Shown here: one piece after another, positions 1 to 10,400 of the stretch
How the letters are laid out: every line of letters starts with the position of its first letter
Numbering within the stretch: position 1 is the stretch's first letter
Assembly (NCBI GenBank): GCA_902557655.1
Contig: CACEAZ010000004.1
Span: 36,738-100,737, forward strand
Reading direction: 5' to 3'
DNA: 64,000 bases
Source: an uncultured Bacteroidota bacterium
Lineage (GTDB): Bacteria > Bacteroidota > Bacteroidia > Flavobacteriales > Flavobacteriaceae
Notes under the pieces: model-generated
Told to the model about the DNA's origin: nothing
The model's input: only the letters and a program-made list of their open reading frames with translations
The model's database searches: none
Program-made: the position numbers and the translations under genes

Positions 1-935
1 TCTAATAAAACAAGTTTTTGTTCATTTAGTTTAAGTGGGACTCTATGGTCAGCATTTGCGCCAGAAAGTGTCATGTTTGATTCAAACTGAATGTGTCTCG
101 ACATTTTTCCATTATCAGGAATTCTCCCCTTTGCATAAGAACAATCAAATCCTCCACCTTGCCAATCTCCCAAGAAATCTGCTCCAACAGAAACAATCAG
201 TTCAGAATTTGAAAAATCATAATTTGCCAAACCACGAGTTCCGTATCTCGACTCAAAAGCATCAAGAGCCTTAGATTCAGAAATTGCATCGTATATTACG
301 TGTTTAACATTATTATATTTTGCTTTAAAATCTCGAATTAATTTTAATGTTGACGGACTAGCTAATGTTTGGGTTAGTAAAACAATTTCTTTTGATGTTC
401 TAGAAATTTCATCCAATTTTGCCTTGGTTTCATATTCAAAACCGAACCAAGAAATTGGCATATTAGTTTTTGTGGGTTGAGCCAATCTTGCATTATCATA
501 AAGATCCAATATAGAAGCATGAACTCTTGCATTTGCAGCCATAGAGTCAGGAGCCAATTTATTTTTTTCGACTTTAATCGGCCTTCCTTCCCTATTTTTA
601 ATAAGAATATTGGCAAAGTCATATCCGTTTCCAATAGTTGTAGCATAGTAATTAGCTACTCCAGGGATAATTTCTTTTGGCTGAACAACATATGGAATAG
701 ACTTTACGACTGGTCCCTCACATGCAGCTAGTGTAGCGGCAGCAGTGCTGAATCCAATATATTTTAGAAAGTCCCTTCTTGATGTAGAACTGTCTGTTAG
801 ATTGTCCTTATCAGATAAAAATTCATCAACAGGAATTTCTTCTACAAATTCTTTGTTTTGTAACTTGTCAAACACGTCATTATTATCAGAATTTAATTCT
901 GCTAAATTTTTCCAGTATTTTTTATTTTTAGACAT
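1..935 (-). CDS. actB: ActB, TAT-exported molybdopterin-oxidoreductase-like subunit of alternative complex III (partial)
   Basis: The gene runs off the left edge: 311 codons from the ATG at 935 are visible and the frame is open to base 1. Residues 52-58 read S-R-R-D-F-L-K, a canonical twin-arginine motif, followed by a short hydrophobic stretch ending L-A-A-C at Cys72, which could be a lipobox. The next residues (PYVVQPKEIIPG and onward) fit the family annotated as TAT-variant-translocated molybdopterin oxidoreductase. In alternative complex III this periplasmic subunit carries iron-sulfur clusters and relays electrons from menaquinol; the cluster-binding part would lie outside the window. 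It starts 18 nt after the stop of the multiheme cytochrome actA on the same strand, which is the usual act operon order. The name rests on the N-terminal third plus context. Confidence 0.88.
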   Translation of the reverse strand, partial: MSKNKKYWKNLAELNSDNNDVFDKLQNKEFVEEIPVDEFLSDKDNLTDSSTSRRDFLKYIGFSTAAATLAACEGPVVKSIPYVVQPKEIIPGVANYYATTIGNGYDFANILIKNREGRPIKVEKNKLAPDSMAANARVHASILDLYDNARLAQPTKTNMPISWFGFEYETKAKLDEISRTSKEIVLLTQTLASPSTLKLIRDFKAKYNNVKHVIYDAISESKALDAFESRYGTRGLANYDFSNSELIVSVGADFLGDWQGGGFDCSYAKGRIPDNGKMSRHIQFESNMTLSGANADHRVPLKLNEQKLVLL

Positions 936-953
936 ATTTAAGTTTGATCTAAT

Positions 954-2285
954 TTAATAATGACATTTGCCACATTCTAAACCACCCATCTGAGCAGCTG
1001 TTAATTCTTCAACTCCATATTTTTTCGATAATTCTTTGTGAATTCTATCGTAATATTCATTGTCTTTAATATTGACATTTGTTTCTCTATGACAATTAAT
1101 ACACCACCCCATGGTGAGAGGAGAGTGTTGATACATTATCTCCATTTCTTCTACAGGACCATGACATGTTTGACAGTCAATACCGGCAACAGAAACATGC
1201 TGTGAGTGATTAAAATAAGCAAAGTCTGGTAGGTTATGGATTCTTACCCATTTAACTGGATATGTAACCCCTGTATACTCCTGAGCTTCGTCATCCCAAC
1301 CAACAGCTTTATATAATTTTTTTATTTCTCCATCGTAAAATTCTTTGGAGTATTCTTCGGTAGTTTCTCCGTTATACTCATAAATACTTTTGTGGCAATT
1401 CATACAAATATTTAGGGAAGGTATTCCTGAATGTTTACTTACTCTTGCAGAGGAATGGCAATAGTTACAATCTATTTTATTATCTCCAGAATGTATTTTG
1501 TGTGAGTAGTGAATTGGCTGAACAGGCATATACCCTTGGTTAACACCAACCTGCATTGTCCATCCGTAAAAACCATATGCACTTACCAATAGGAAAATTA
1601 CTGCAGTGCAAAGCATCAAAAACTGGTTCTCCAAATATGCCTTCCAAATTGGTTTACCTTTTTTCTTTTCTTCAATTTTTACCCCTTTTAATTCAGCAAG
1701 ATTTTTTAACGTTTTTGCAACTAAGACCAGGCCAATACTTAATAAGAGAAATAAAATAGCAAAAACACCAAGTATGATTTGATCAGACAATCCAAGATCA
1801 TTGGATGGTACATTTGAAACTTGGGTAGCAGCAGCTACTGCAACAGGCACTACTTTTTCCTGAGCAGTGTAGGCTAAAATATTATTAAGATCAGAGTCCG
1901 TCAGCTGGGGATAAGCAGTCATGGCTGACTTGTTATACTCTTCGTATATCTTATTTGCGTAAGCATCTCCAGATTTTATTAAAGCAGAGCTGTTTCTTAT
2001 CCAGGCATACAACCATTCTCTGTCAAGGCCTTCGTCTTCTAATAGCCTAGTTTCAACATTCCTTAACGCAGGGCCGGTCATTTTTCTGTCTAACTTGTGA
2101 CATGAGGCACAGTTTGTATTAAACAATGCTTTTCCAGCAAATGGATCACCATCTTGAGCAAAAATTGTTATAGTTGAAGTAAAAAATAGGGCGAGCAAAA
2201 GTGGACCAAATATTTTCGTTTTTAGGTTAGATAGTCGGCTAGACTTAAATAATGAAAATTGTCTTCTAAGTTCTTTTTGATCCAT
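954..2285 (-). CDS. actA: ActA, multiheme cytochrome c of alternative complex III (six CXXCH motifs)
   Basis: 443 aa. A hydrophobic segment (about 25-43) serves as export signal or anchor. Six heme c attachment motifs are visible: CASCH at 59-63 in a class I monoheme-like domain, then CNYCH, CMNCH, CQTCH, CINCH and CGKCH in the C-terminal half, the last at the very end. Two further membrane helices (about 170-192 and 220-245) separate the two heme regions. In alternative complex III the pentaheme ActA takes electrons from quinol oxidation and passes them towards oxygen reductase. Here an extra monoheme domain is joined to the pentaheme part. It is the first gene of an operon continuing into actB 18 nt downstream. 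The start at 2285 is the ATG just before a charged N-terminus; a TAnnTTTG promoter element lies about 30 bp upstream. Confidence 0.9.
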   Translation of the reverse strand: MDQKELRRQFSLFKSSRLSNLKTKIFGPLLLALFFTSTITIFAQDGDPFAGKALFNTNCASCHKLDRKMTGPALRNVETRLLEDEGLDREWLYAWIRNSSALIKSGDAYANKIYEEYNKSAMTAYPQLTDSDLNNILAYTAQEKVVPVAVAAATQVSNVPSNDLGLSDQIILGVFAILFLLLSIGLVLVAKTLKNLAELKGVKIEEKKKGKPIWKAYLENQFLMLCTAVIFLLVSAYGFYGWTMQVGVNQGYMPVQPIHYSHKIHSGDNKIDCNYCHSSARVSKHSGIPSLNICMNCHKSIYEYNGETTEEYSKEFYDGEIKKLYKAVGWDDEAQEYTGVTYPVKWVRIHNLPDFAYFNHSQHVSVAGIDCQTCHGPVEEMEIMYQHSPLTMGWCINCHRETNVNIKDNEYYDRIHKELSKKYGVEELTAAQMGGLECGKCHY

Positions 2286-2313
2286 TCAGAAATCGCCTGT
2301 TAAAAATCAAGCA

Positions 2314-2321
2314 CAAAAATA
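2314..2321 (-). promoter_or_regulatory. -7 promoter element for actA operon
   Basis: On the minus strand this reads TATTTTTG, a full match to the Bacteroidota -7 consensus TAnnTTTG, 28 bp before the actA start codon. No clear -33 TTTG was found at the expected distance, so the call rests on one element and its position. Confidence 0.4.
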
Positions 2322-2454
2322 ACATCTAAAATGTTTTTTTTATTCATAAATTCGCTAAATATTAAGTGTAAAATACTAATTTATATTCATTCTAAATAAA
2401 AAAAAATAATTTATATTAATTAGTCTTTAACTTATATTATAAATTTTCTAAATT

Positions 2455-2880
2455 TTGACAACAAAAACTAACATAATATCTCTAATTCTACTTCTTTCAT
2501 TTTTATCAGGATTTAGTCAAAAAGGAGAAGTTCAAATAAATAAAAGTGAAAAACTTGAAAAAATAATATTTTTAAAAAAAGAGTTGAATAAAAAGATACA
2601 AAACTTAAAAATTCAAATTTATAGTGGCAATAGAGATCAAGCAGAAATAATTAAAGAAGAATATGTAAAATTGTTTGATGACTCGACTGCAACGTTGATT
2701 TACGAAACTCCAAATTACAAAGTATGGATTGGTAATTTTTTTACTCGCCTTGAAGCGGATAAAAGTCTTTTAAAAATTAGAAAAAAATATAAAAGTGCTT
2801 TTATATTTAGACCAGAATATTATGAAATGGAGTTTGAAGAAGAAAGCAAAGATGAAGAAACAGATGAAGAAATTAATTAG
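2455..2880 (+). CDS. Exported SPOR-domain protein
   Basis: 141 aa, starting at TTG: an in-frame stop lies at 2449-2451, so no upstream ATG is possible. The N-terminus ([18 protein letters not shown]) is a signal peptide. Residues about 87-125 ([21 protein letters not shown]) form a SPOR-like peptidoglycan-binding repeat, and the tail is strongly acidic ([12 protein letters not shown]). SPOR domains bind glycan strands lacking stem peptides, so a periplasmic cell-wall role is likely, but the partner is unknown. Its 3' end overlaps infB tail to tail by 4 nt (2877-2880). Placement between actA and infB is a familiar arrangement in Flavobacteriia. The domain match is by pattern only; the length and acidic tail are otherwise uninformative. 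Confidence 0.72.
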   Translation: MTTKTNIISLILLLSFLSGFSQKGEVQINKSEKLEKIIFLKKELNKKIQNLKIQIYSGNRDQAEIIKEEYVKLFDDSTATLIYETPNYKVWIGNFFTRLEADKSLLKIRKKYKSAFIFRPEYYEMEFEEESKDEETDEEIN

Positions 2881-5450
2881 ATTTTCTTTTTTATAGCAAC
2901 ATTAATATATCCTTCAATCTCATCTCCAACTTTAATGTCATTGTAATCTTTAATTTGGAGACCACAATCATAACCCTTGGTTACTTCTTTTGCATCATCT
3001 TTAAATCTTTTTAATGATGATAAAACACCAGTATAAATCACAACACCTTCTCTAATTAATCTAATTTCTGAATTTCTAACAATTTTCCCTTTTGTTACCA
3101 TACATCCGGCAATGGTCCCAATTTTTGAAATTTTAAATGTTTCTCTAACTTCACAGAGACCTGTAATCTCCTCTTTGAAGTCTGGTGACAACATGCCTTC
3201 CATTGCATCTTTAACGTCATTAATTGCTGCATAAATTATCGAATATGTTCTAATATCAATTTGTTCCTTGTCGGCAATTTGTCTTGCGTTGCCCATCGGC
3301 CTAACATTAAAACCAACGACAATAGCATCAGATGCTGATGCTAATAAAACATCACTTTCGGTAATTGCACCAACAGCCTTGTGTATAATATTTACCTGGA
3401 TTTCTTCGGTTGAAAGTTTTTGCAGAGAATCTGTAAGTGCTTCTACAGATCCATCAACATCCCCTTTTAGAATAATGTTAAGTTCTTTAAATTCTCCCAA
3501 TGCAATTCTTCTTCCAATTTCATCTAACGTAATATGTTTTTGGGTTCTTACCGATTGTTCTCTTTGTAATTGATTTCTCTTATTCGCAATTTGTTTTGCC
3601 TCTCTTTCGTCAGAATAAACAGAAAACTTATCTCCTGCCTGAGGAGCACCATCAAGACCAAGAATAGAAATTGGAGTTGAAGGGCCTGCCTCTTTAATTT
3701 CATTGCCTCTTTCATCATGCATAGCTTTAACCTTACCACTTGTCTTTCCAGCCAAAACAAAATCTCCAACTTTTAAAGTTCCTGCCTGTACAAGAATGGT
3801 AGAAACATAACCCCTACCCTTATCTAAAAATGCCTCAACTACACTACCTACAGCATCCTTATTAGGATTTGCTTTTAATTCTAAAATTTCAGCTTCTAAC
3901 AGAACTTTTTCTAAGAGTTCATTGACACCATCCCCCTTTAACGCAGAAATGTCGTGGGACTGAATTTTACCTCCCCAATCTTCTACCAATAAATTCATAT
4001 TAGAAAGACTTTCTTTTATCTTATCAGGATTTGAATTGGGTTTGTCAATTTTATTTATTGCAAATACAATTGGAACAGATGCAGCTTGAGCATGAGAAAT
4101 AGCCTCTTTTGTTTGAGGCATTATATCATCATCTGCCGCAATCACAATAATAACTAAATCAGTTACCTGCGCACCTCTTGCCCTCATTGCTGTAAATGCT
4201 TCGTGACCAGGTGTATCTAAAAAAGTAATTTTTTGACCGTCTTGAAGTTCAACAGCATAAGCTCCTATATGCTGTGTGATTCCTCCCGATTCACCAGCAA
4301 TTACATTTTCTTTTCTTATGTAATCTAATAGGGATGTTTTTCCATGATCAACATGTCCCATTACAGTGACTATTGGAGGTCTCGGCATTAAATCTTCAGG
4401 AGATTCCTCTATTTCTTCAGCTTCTTCCTCAATTTCAGCAGTTACAAATTCAACTTTATAACCAAATTCTTCTGCCACAATCGAGAGAGTTTCAGCATCT
4501 AATCTTTGATTTAAGGTCACCATCATTCCTAAGGTCATACATGCAGAAATAATTTCGGTTGTAGAAACATCCATCATGGTTGCAATTTCATTAGCTGTTA
4601 CAAACTCCGTAACCTTTAAAATTTTACTTTCCTGTTCTTGGGCTGCTATCTCCTCTTCAGACTTTTGCTTATGTTGATCTCTTTTATCTTTTCTATATTT
4701 TGCAGCTTTTCCTTTTGATGATTTTCCCTGGAGCTTTTCAAGGGTTTCTTTAATTTGTTTTTGAACTTCCTCTTCGCTAGGTTCTTCTTTAACAACCCTG
4801 TTTGGCCTACCTTTTTGTTTAAATTTTGTGTTTCCAAAATTATTTTGAGGGGCATTGCCTTTATTGGAAACAATTCTTTTCCTTTTCTTTTTTGATTTTG
4901 CTTCAGAAGAAACAGTTTCTGGTTTTTTAAATTGATTAAGATCTATTTTTTCACCAGTGGATTTTAATCCAGTTAATTTTTTATAATTATCTTTTTTGAC
5001 AGAATCATCACCTGATTCGTCGGGGCTTGAAGGTGATTGTTCTTTTATTTCATTTGTAGGCTCTTTTTGAGGTTTATAATCAACTTTTTCAGCTTTAATT
5101 TCTTTTTTAGTCTCAAGATCTATTTTGCCAACTTTTTTAAATTGAAAAACCTTAGAAGAAGCTTTAATAACTTCGTTTGAGTTTGAAATAACTGAATTTT
5201 GTTCTTTTTCCTGTTTTTCCCTGATCTCTTCCTTTTCTTTATTTTTTGCCTCAACTGCTTCTTTAGAAGCTAGCTTTTTGTCTGCATCAATTTGAAACTC
5301 ATCACACAATAAGTTATATAGATCTGTAGAGATTTTAGTTGTAGGTCTTTTCTCAATAACGTGACCCTTGGACTCTAAAAACTCCGCGACTCTGTCAATT
5401 GAAATATTTAATTCCCTTAAAACTTTATTTAACCTTATTGTATCTGCCAT
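2877..5450 (-). CDS. infB: Translation initiation factor IF-2
   Basis: 857 aa GTPase that delivers initiator tRNA to the 30S subunit. The N-terminal IF2_N fold (residues 1-50) is followed by a long charged Lys/Glu/Gln linker (about 60-275) and a second IF2_N module (about 280-335). The G domain shows G1 GHVDHGKT at 365-372, G3 DTPGHEAF near 412-419 and G4 NKID at 466-469; domains II to IV follow to the C-terminus. Length fits Bacteroidota IF-2 proteins. It is the last gene of rimP-nusA-infB, starting 14 nt after nusA, and shares its last 4 nt with the convergent SPOR gene. No defects were seen in the motifs. Confidence 0.98.
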   Translation of the reverse strand: MADTIRLNKVLRELNISIDRVAEFLESKGHVIEKRPTTKISTDLYNLLCDEFQIDADKKLASKEAVEAKNKEKEEIREKQEKEQNSVISNSNEVIKASSKVFQFKKVGKIDLETKKEIKAEKVDYKPQKEPTNEIKEQSPSSPDESGDDSVKKDNYKKLTGLKSTGEKIDLNQFKKPETVSSEAKSKKKRKRIVSNKGNAPQNNFGNTKFKQKGRPNRVVKEEPSEEEVQKQIKETLEKLQGKSSKGKAAKYRKDKRDQHKQKSEEEIAAQEQESKILKVTEFVTANEIATMMDVSTTEIISACMTLGMMVTLNQRLDAETLSIVAEEFGYKVEFVTAEIEEEAEEIEESPEDLMPRPPIVTVMGHVDHGKTSLLDYIRKENVIAGESGGITQHIGAYAVELQDGQKITFLDTPGHEAFTAMRARGAQVTDLVIIVIAADDDIMPQTKEAISHAQAASVPIVFAINKIDKPNSNPDKIKESLSNMNLLVEDWGGKIQSHDISALKGDGVNELLEKVLLEAEILELKANPNKDAVGSVVEAFLDKGRGYVSTILVQAGTLKVGDFVLAGKTSGKVKAMHDERGNEIKEAGPSTPISILGLDGAPQAGDKFSVYSDEREAKQIANKRNQLQREQSVRTQKHITLDEIGRRIALGEFKELNIILKGDVDGSVEALTDSLQKLSTEEIQVNIIHKAVGAITESDVLLASASDAIVVGFNVRPMGNARQIADKEQIDIRTYSIIYAAINDVKDAMEGMLSPDFKEEITGLCEVRETFKISKIGTIAGCMVTKGKIVRNSEIRLIREGVVIYTGVLSSLKRFKDDAKEVTKGYDCGLQIKDYNDIKVGDEIEGYINVAIKKKI

Positions 5451-5464
5451 ATAATTGTCAGTTT

Positions 5465-6697
5465 TTAATCTTCAAATTCTTCTTTTAATATTTTAAGAAC
5501 ATCATTAATCGTTTCTTCCTCAAGATCGGTTCTCTTAACCAAGTCTGCTGCATCCTGTTCAAGAACACTTTTTGCTGTATCAAGACCTGCTTTTGCAAGT
5601 TCATCAATAATCCACGAATCTATTTCATCAGAGAATTCTGTTAATTCAACGTCTTCTTCAGCTCCCTCTCTAAACACATCAATTTCGTAACCTGTCAATT
5701 GTCCAGCAAGTCTTATATTATGACCTCCCCTACCAATTGCTTTACTAACTTCCTCGGGATTTAAAATCACTTCAACTCTATTATTGTCTTCATCAATTTT
5801 CATTGAATTCACTCTTGCCGGATTAAGTGCTCTGGTTATAAATAATTGAAGGTTGTTAGTATAATTAATAACATCGATGTTTTCATTTCCAAGCTCCCTA
5901 ACAATACCATGAATTCTTGATCCTTTCATTCCGACACAAGCTCCAACGGGATCAATTCGGTCATCATAAGAGTCAACAGCAACTTTTGCTTTTTCTCCAG
6001 GTATTCTTACAACTTTTTTTATTGAAATTAGTCCATCAAAAACTTCAGGAATTTCCTGTTCGAACAATTTTTCTAAAAATATCGGAGAGGTTCTGGAAAG
6101 TATTATCGATGGTTTTGTTCCTATTAATTCAACACTTTCGATTACTCCTCTAATATTATCGCCTTTTCTAAAAAAATCAGAGGGTATCTGTTTGTCTTTA
6201 GGCATAACGATTTCATTGCCTTCATCATCAAGTAAAATAATTGCCTTATGTCTAATGTGATGTACTTCAGCGGTATATATTTCACCTTCTAATTCTTTAA
6301 ACTTCTTATAAACATTTGTGTTATCATGCTCATGTAATTTTGCAGTTAAATTTTGTCTTAGAGCTAAAATAGATCTTCTTCCAAGATCAACTAACTTAAC
6401 TTCTTCTGAAACATCCTCGCCAACTTCAAAATCTGGTTCAATCTTTCTTGCTTCAGTAAGGGCAATTTCTATATTATCATCTTCAACATTGTCATCCTCG
6501 ACAACAATTCTATTTCTCCATATTTCTAAATCTCCCTTATCAGGATTAATAATTACATCAAAATTTTCATCATCTCCATATTTTCTCCTTAGAGTTGATC
6601 TAAAAACTTCCTCAAGAATCGCCATTAGTGTGACTCTGTCAATTAATTTATCATCTTTAAATTCTGAAAACGATTCAATTAGTGTTAGATTATCCAT
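5465..6697 (-). CDS. nusA: Transcription termination/antitermination factor NusA
   Basis: 410 aa. An N-terminal RNA-polymerase-binding domain (about 1-130) is followed by an S1 domain (about 138-205), KH1 with GMKGSR at 256-261 and KH2 with GRGGHN at 322-327. The remaining C-terminal part is acidic and helix-hairpin-helix-like ([12 protein letters not shown]). NusA binds elongating polymerase and modulates pausing and intrinsic termination. It lies 3 nt after rimP and 14 nt before infB, the conserved translation-transcription operon. In other bacteria NusA autoregulates this operon through leader terminators, which matters here because a terminator hairpin sits directly before rimP. Confidence 0.97.
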   Translation of the reverse strand: MDNLTLIESFSEFKDDKLIDRVTLMAILEEVFRSTLRRKYGDDENFDVIINPDKGDLEIWRNRIVVEDDNVEDDNIEIALTEARKIEPDFEVGEDVSEEVKLVDLGRRSILALRQNLTAKLHEHDNTNVYKKFKELEGEIYTAEVHHIRHKAIILLDDEGNEIVMPKDKQIPSDFFRKGDNIRGVIESVELIGTKPSIILSRTSPIFLEKLFEQEIPEVFDGLISIKKVVRIPGEKAKVAVDSYDDRIDPVGACVGMKGSRIHGIVRELGNENIDVINYTNNLQLFITRALNPARVNSMKIDEDNNRVEVILNPEEVSKAIGRGGHNIRLAGQLTGYEIDVFREGAEEDVELTEFSDEIDSWIIDELAKAGLDTAKSVLEQDAADLVKRTDLEEETINDVLKILKEEFED

Positions 6698-6700
6698 ATT

Positions 6701-7162
6701 CTAAAATTTTACTTTAACTTTTGCTTCTTTAATTTTTTTGAAATCAATATCAATTGATTTTTCTACAGTTACTTTACCCTTACCTATCGGTTTTGGTTGT
6801 CTTTCTTTCCATACAAGATTAATCGACTTATCGTCAGTACCAGTAAGTCTTCCTTCATAAAATTCATTATCTGTTTTAACCGATAAAATTCTTCCACAAT
6901 GCTTAGAATATTGTCTGGCAATAAGTAAAGGAGAAGTGGCTCCACAGGATGCTACTTCCAAAGAAAAATCTAATTCTTCTCTGTCAAAATTTCCTTCAAT
7001 TGCTCGACTTATAAACATGCAATCTTCAACTTTAACTCCATTATCTCCATCTATTATAACCTTTATTTCGTTGCTTTCCGAAACGGAGAAATCAATAAGA
7101 AAAAGATCACTTCTTTGATCAAAACAGTCAATTAACAATAATTCTATTTTTTCCTTCAACAT
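6701..7162 (-). CDS. rimP: Ribosome maturation factor RimP
   Basis: 153 aa, first gene of the rimP-nusA-infB operon. RimP assists 30S subunit assembly. The sequence shows the N-terminal alpha/beta domain with the conserved stretch VKVEDCMFISRAIEG and a DFSLEVASCGATSPL segment corresponding to the family's LEVSSPG region, then a small Sm-like C-terminal domain. The ATG at 7162 comes only 10 nt after the end of a strong hairpin, leaving no space for a promoter between them, so this reading frame must be transcribed through that hairpin. Confidence 0.94.
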   Translation of the reverse strand: MLKEKIELLLIDCFDQRSDLFLIDFSVSESNEIKVIIDGDNGVKVEDCMFISRAIEGNFDREELDFSLEVASCGATSPLLIARQYSKHCGRILSVKTDNEFYEGRLTGTDDKSINLVWKERQPKPIGKGKVTVEKSIDIDFKKIKEAKVKVKF

Positions 7163-7172
7163 GTTCTATAAA

Positions 7173-7197
7173 AAGAGGGGACTCTTAGTCCCCTCTT
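7173..7197 (-). terminator. Intrinsic terminator or leader attenuator between tRNA-Gln and rimP
   Basis: Perfect 11-bp stem (AAGAGGGGACT against AGTCCCCTCTT) with a 3-nt loop. On the minus strand it is followed by five T residues (counting the stem base), typical of an intrinsic terminator for the tRNA-Gln transcript. On the plus strand a six-T run also follows, but no plus-strand gene needs it. Because rimP starts 10 nt downstream, the hairpin must also be read through to express rimP-nusA-infB. Confidence 0.85.
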
Positions 7198-7266
7198 AAT
7201 TTTTTAATATTAATCAGTGATGCAAATATACAATAAAATATTTATTGATTAGCCATTTGCATTTAG

Positions 7267-7339
7267 TTGGCCTACTAGGGCTCGAACCTAGACTCTTCTG
7301 GACCAAAACCAGACGTGTTACCAGTTACACCATAGGCCA
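7267..7339 (-). tRNA. tRNA-Gln (anticodon UUG)
   Basis: Minus-strand cloverleaf of 73 nt: acceptor stem TGGCCTA/TAGGCCA, anticodon stem TCTGG/CCAGA with loop TTTTGGT giving anticodon TTG, and T-arm with GGTTCGAGCC. The discriminator is A and CCA is not encoded. A promoter lies just upstream and a terminator 70 nt downstream. Confidence 0.95.
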
Positions 7340-7348
7340 TTGAGGATG

Positions 7349-7377
7349 CAAATTTAAAATAATTTTTATATCAGCAA
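7349..7377 (-). promoter_or_regulatory. Promoter of tRNA-Gln (and possibly rimP-nusA-infB)
   Basis: On the minus strand TTG at 7377-7375 is followed after 18 nt by TAAATTTG (7356-7349), a full match to the TAnnTTTG -7 element. Transcription would begin about 3 nt before the mature tRNA 5' end. It is the only good promoter seen upstream of rimP. Confidence 0.55.
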
Positions 7378-7431
7378 TATAATTTCATTAATTATGTTTA
7401 ATATTTACTATTCTAAAGAATATTTAATTAA

Positions 7432-7439
7432 TAAATTTG
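7432..7439 (+). promoter_or_regulatory. -7 promoter element before the DUF2723 gene
   Basis: TAAATTTG, a full match to TAnnTTTG, 10 nt before the ATG at 7450. This would give a very short leader, and no -33 element is obvious, so the call is tentative. Confidence 0.3.
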
Positions 7440-7449
7440 AAAAAAAAAT

Positions 7450-10400
7450 ATGAAATTAGACGATTTTAAAAAACTTAATTTACTTCTTGGATGGATATGT
7501 TTTTTAGTATCTTTTTGTGTCTATTTCTCCACTGCTGAGCCAACGGTTAGTTTCTGGGATACAGGGGAATATATTACTACATCTTCAAAACTACAAGTAG
7601 GTCATCCTCCTGGGGCCCCGCTATATCAAATGCTTGGAGCAATATTCTCTGTTTTTGCAATTGATAAAGAGAATATTGGTTTTACGATGAATTTAATGAG
7701 TGGATTTAGTAGTGCATTGACAATAGCTTTTATGTACTGGAGTATTGTTTTAATTCTCTTAAAAATAATCAGTACTGATAAATTTACATTAAACAGGCAA
7801 CTTGCAATTTCTGGAGCAGGATTGGTCGGTGCATTGAGTTTTTCATTCACAGATAGTTTTTGGTTTAACGCTGTGGAAGCAGAGGTTTATGCCATGGCTA
7901 CTTTAATAATGTCAATATTATTTTATTTAGGCTTGCGATGGGAGGCTGATATGAATAAACCTAGAGGTAATAAATGGTTGATACTTATTTGTTTTGTTAT
8001 CGGATTATCGTTTGGAGTGCATTTTATGGGGCTTTTAACAATTCCTGCCATTGTTCTGATCTTTTATTTTAAAAACCAAAAAACAATTCGAAGTAGCTTA
8101 AAAATAAATTCTTTATACGGGTTCTTGTTTGCAAATATTTTAGGACTATTAATTCTTATGGGGATTTTTAAATTGATCCTTCCATATACATTAAGGTTTT
8201 TTAGTATGATTGAATTGTTATTTGTAAATAACTTTAATTTACCTTTCAATTCTGGATCTATTGCCGCATTTATAATCATCGCTCTATCCTTCTATTATTT
8301 AATAAATTACACTGCGAAAAAAAACTTAGTAACAATCAACACGTTGGTGCTCTGTTTCTTATTTATTTTCATTGGCTTCTCGTCGTGGTTAATTCTTCCT
8401 ATTAGATCAAATGCAAATGTTGTGGTCAATGAAAATAATCCATCAAACGCAAGAGAACTTTTAGCCTACTATAATCTAGAACAATACCCAAAAACATATC
8501 TCTTTTATGGCCCACTATTTACCGACCAGTATTCTGGACTAGACAAGGAGAATCCTTACAAAAATGATAATCCAAAATATGAGAAAGATTTAGATAATAA
8601 TAAATATGTTATTGTAAATGATTATGAAAATGCAATTCAAAACTACAATTCTGAGCACGCTTCAATTCTTCCAAGAATGTGGAGCTCAGAACATGCCAAA
8701 AACTATTTAAATTACACGGGATACCTCAACTTCAAAATAAAATCAAGATATCTAAACGAACCTGGAATTAAAGATTTTGTTTCTGACTTTAAAAATAAAA
8801 TAAATGAAGGTGAAGTTGATTATGAGGATTTTGAAAAATTTCTAAAACAATATGGTCAATTTTTAGAAATTCAAAAACCATCATTGCTTAGTAATCTGTA
8901 TTATTTATTTGACTATCAAATTGGTTATATGTATCTAAGATATTTCATGTGGAATTTTGCTGGAAGACAAGACGATATTCAAGGAAAGATGAATTTAAAT
9001 GGTAATTGGCTAAGTGGGATTAATTTTATTGACGAATGGAATATAGGTGTTTCACAAAAAAATCTTCCTGGAGATGTTTTAAACAATAAAGCAAGAAATA
9101 CATATTACCTATTGCCTCTACTTTTAGGCCTTATTGGTTTGTATTTTTTATATAATTTAAATAAAGAATATTTTTGGATTCTTCTTGTATTTTTTGTTTT
9201 TACGGGGGTTGCAATACAGGTTTACACAAACGTGCGTCCATTTGAACCAAGAGAAAGAGATTATTCATTAGTAGGCTCTTTTTATGTTTTTTCGATGGCA
9301 ATAGGATTAGGAAGTTTCTACCTATCAACATTATTAGAAAAGATAAAATTAAAAAAGAGCTCCATTTTAACCACCTTGACGTGCTTACTAATTGTACCTG
9401 TTAACCTTGCTGTGAATAATTGGGATGATCACGACAGGAGCGGTAGGTATACCGCTTATTCAATGGCTGTAAATTATTTGAATTCCTGTGATAAAAATGC
9501 GATTTTATTTACAATCGGTGACAACGATACTTTTCCGCTTTGGTATGCACAAGAAATCGAAGGAATCAGAACAGATGTTAGAATTGTTAACACAAGCTTG
9601 TTAAGTACGGACTGGTATATTGATCAAATGAAAAGACAGGCATATGAAAGTGAACCTATTCCGTCAAGTTTAACCCACGATAAATACAGGCATGGTACAA
9701 GAGATTATATAATAAAAGAAGCAATAACCAACGACACAATAGATGTTGATGTTTTTCTGGATTTTATTACACAAGATGAAAAAGAATACAAATACGGTGA
9801 AATCCTTAAAAGACAAGGTTACGATACTTCTGGACTCAGAAGTCAAGATTTAAATGCCAATTTTCTCCCTACTGAAAATATAAAAATTCCAGTGAATATC
9901 GAAAATGTATTAAAATATAATATTGTAAATAAAGACAAATCTGACTTGATAGAAAATGAAATAATTATTAATATAAAATCTCAAGCACTATATAAAAACA
10001 GACTGATTATGTTAGATATAATTGCGCAAAATGAATGGAGGCGACCTATTTATTTTACTGGTGGAGCATTTGGAGATGAAGATTATATTTGGATGAAAGA
10101 TTATTTACAATTAGATGGAATGTGTTATAAACTGATTCCTATAAAAACCGAAGTTGATGAATCTAATCCATATGAAATGGGTATGGTAGATTCACAAAAA
10201 ATGCTATCAATAGTTAAAAATTGGGAATGGGGTTCTAAGGATTCAAATGAGATTTATTTAGATGTAGAGTCTAGAAAAAATAGCATTACCTATAGAGGCA
10301 ATATGTCTAGATTAATAGATCAATTAATTTTAGAAAATAAAATAGATGAAGCAGAAAATATTTTGGACATATGTATGGAGAAAATGCCGGTAAATGAATA

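Noticed and set aside
374..646. Possible minus-strand gene inside the actB fragment
   Set aside because: It lies in another frame of the clear actB reading frame and has no domain or start context. Many comparable out-of-frame shadows exist.
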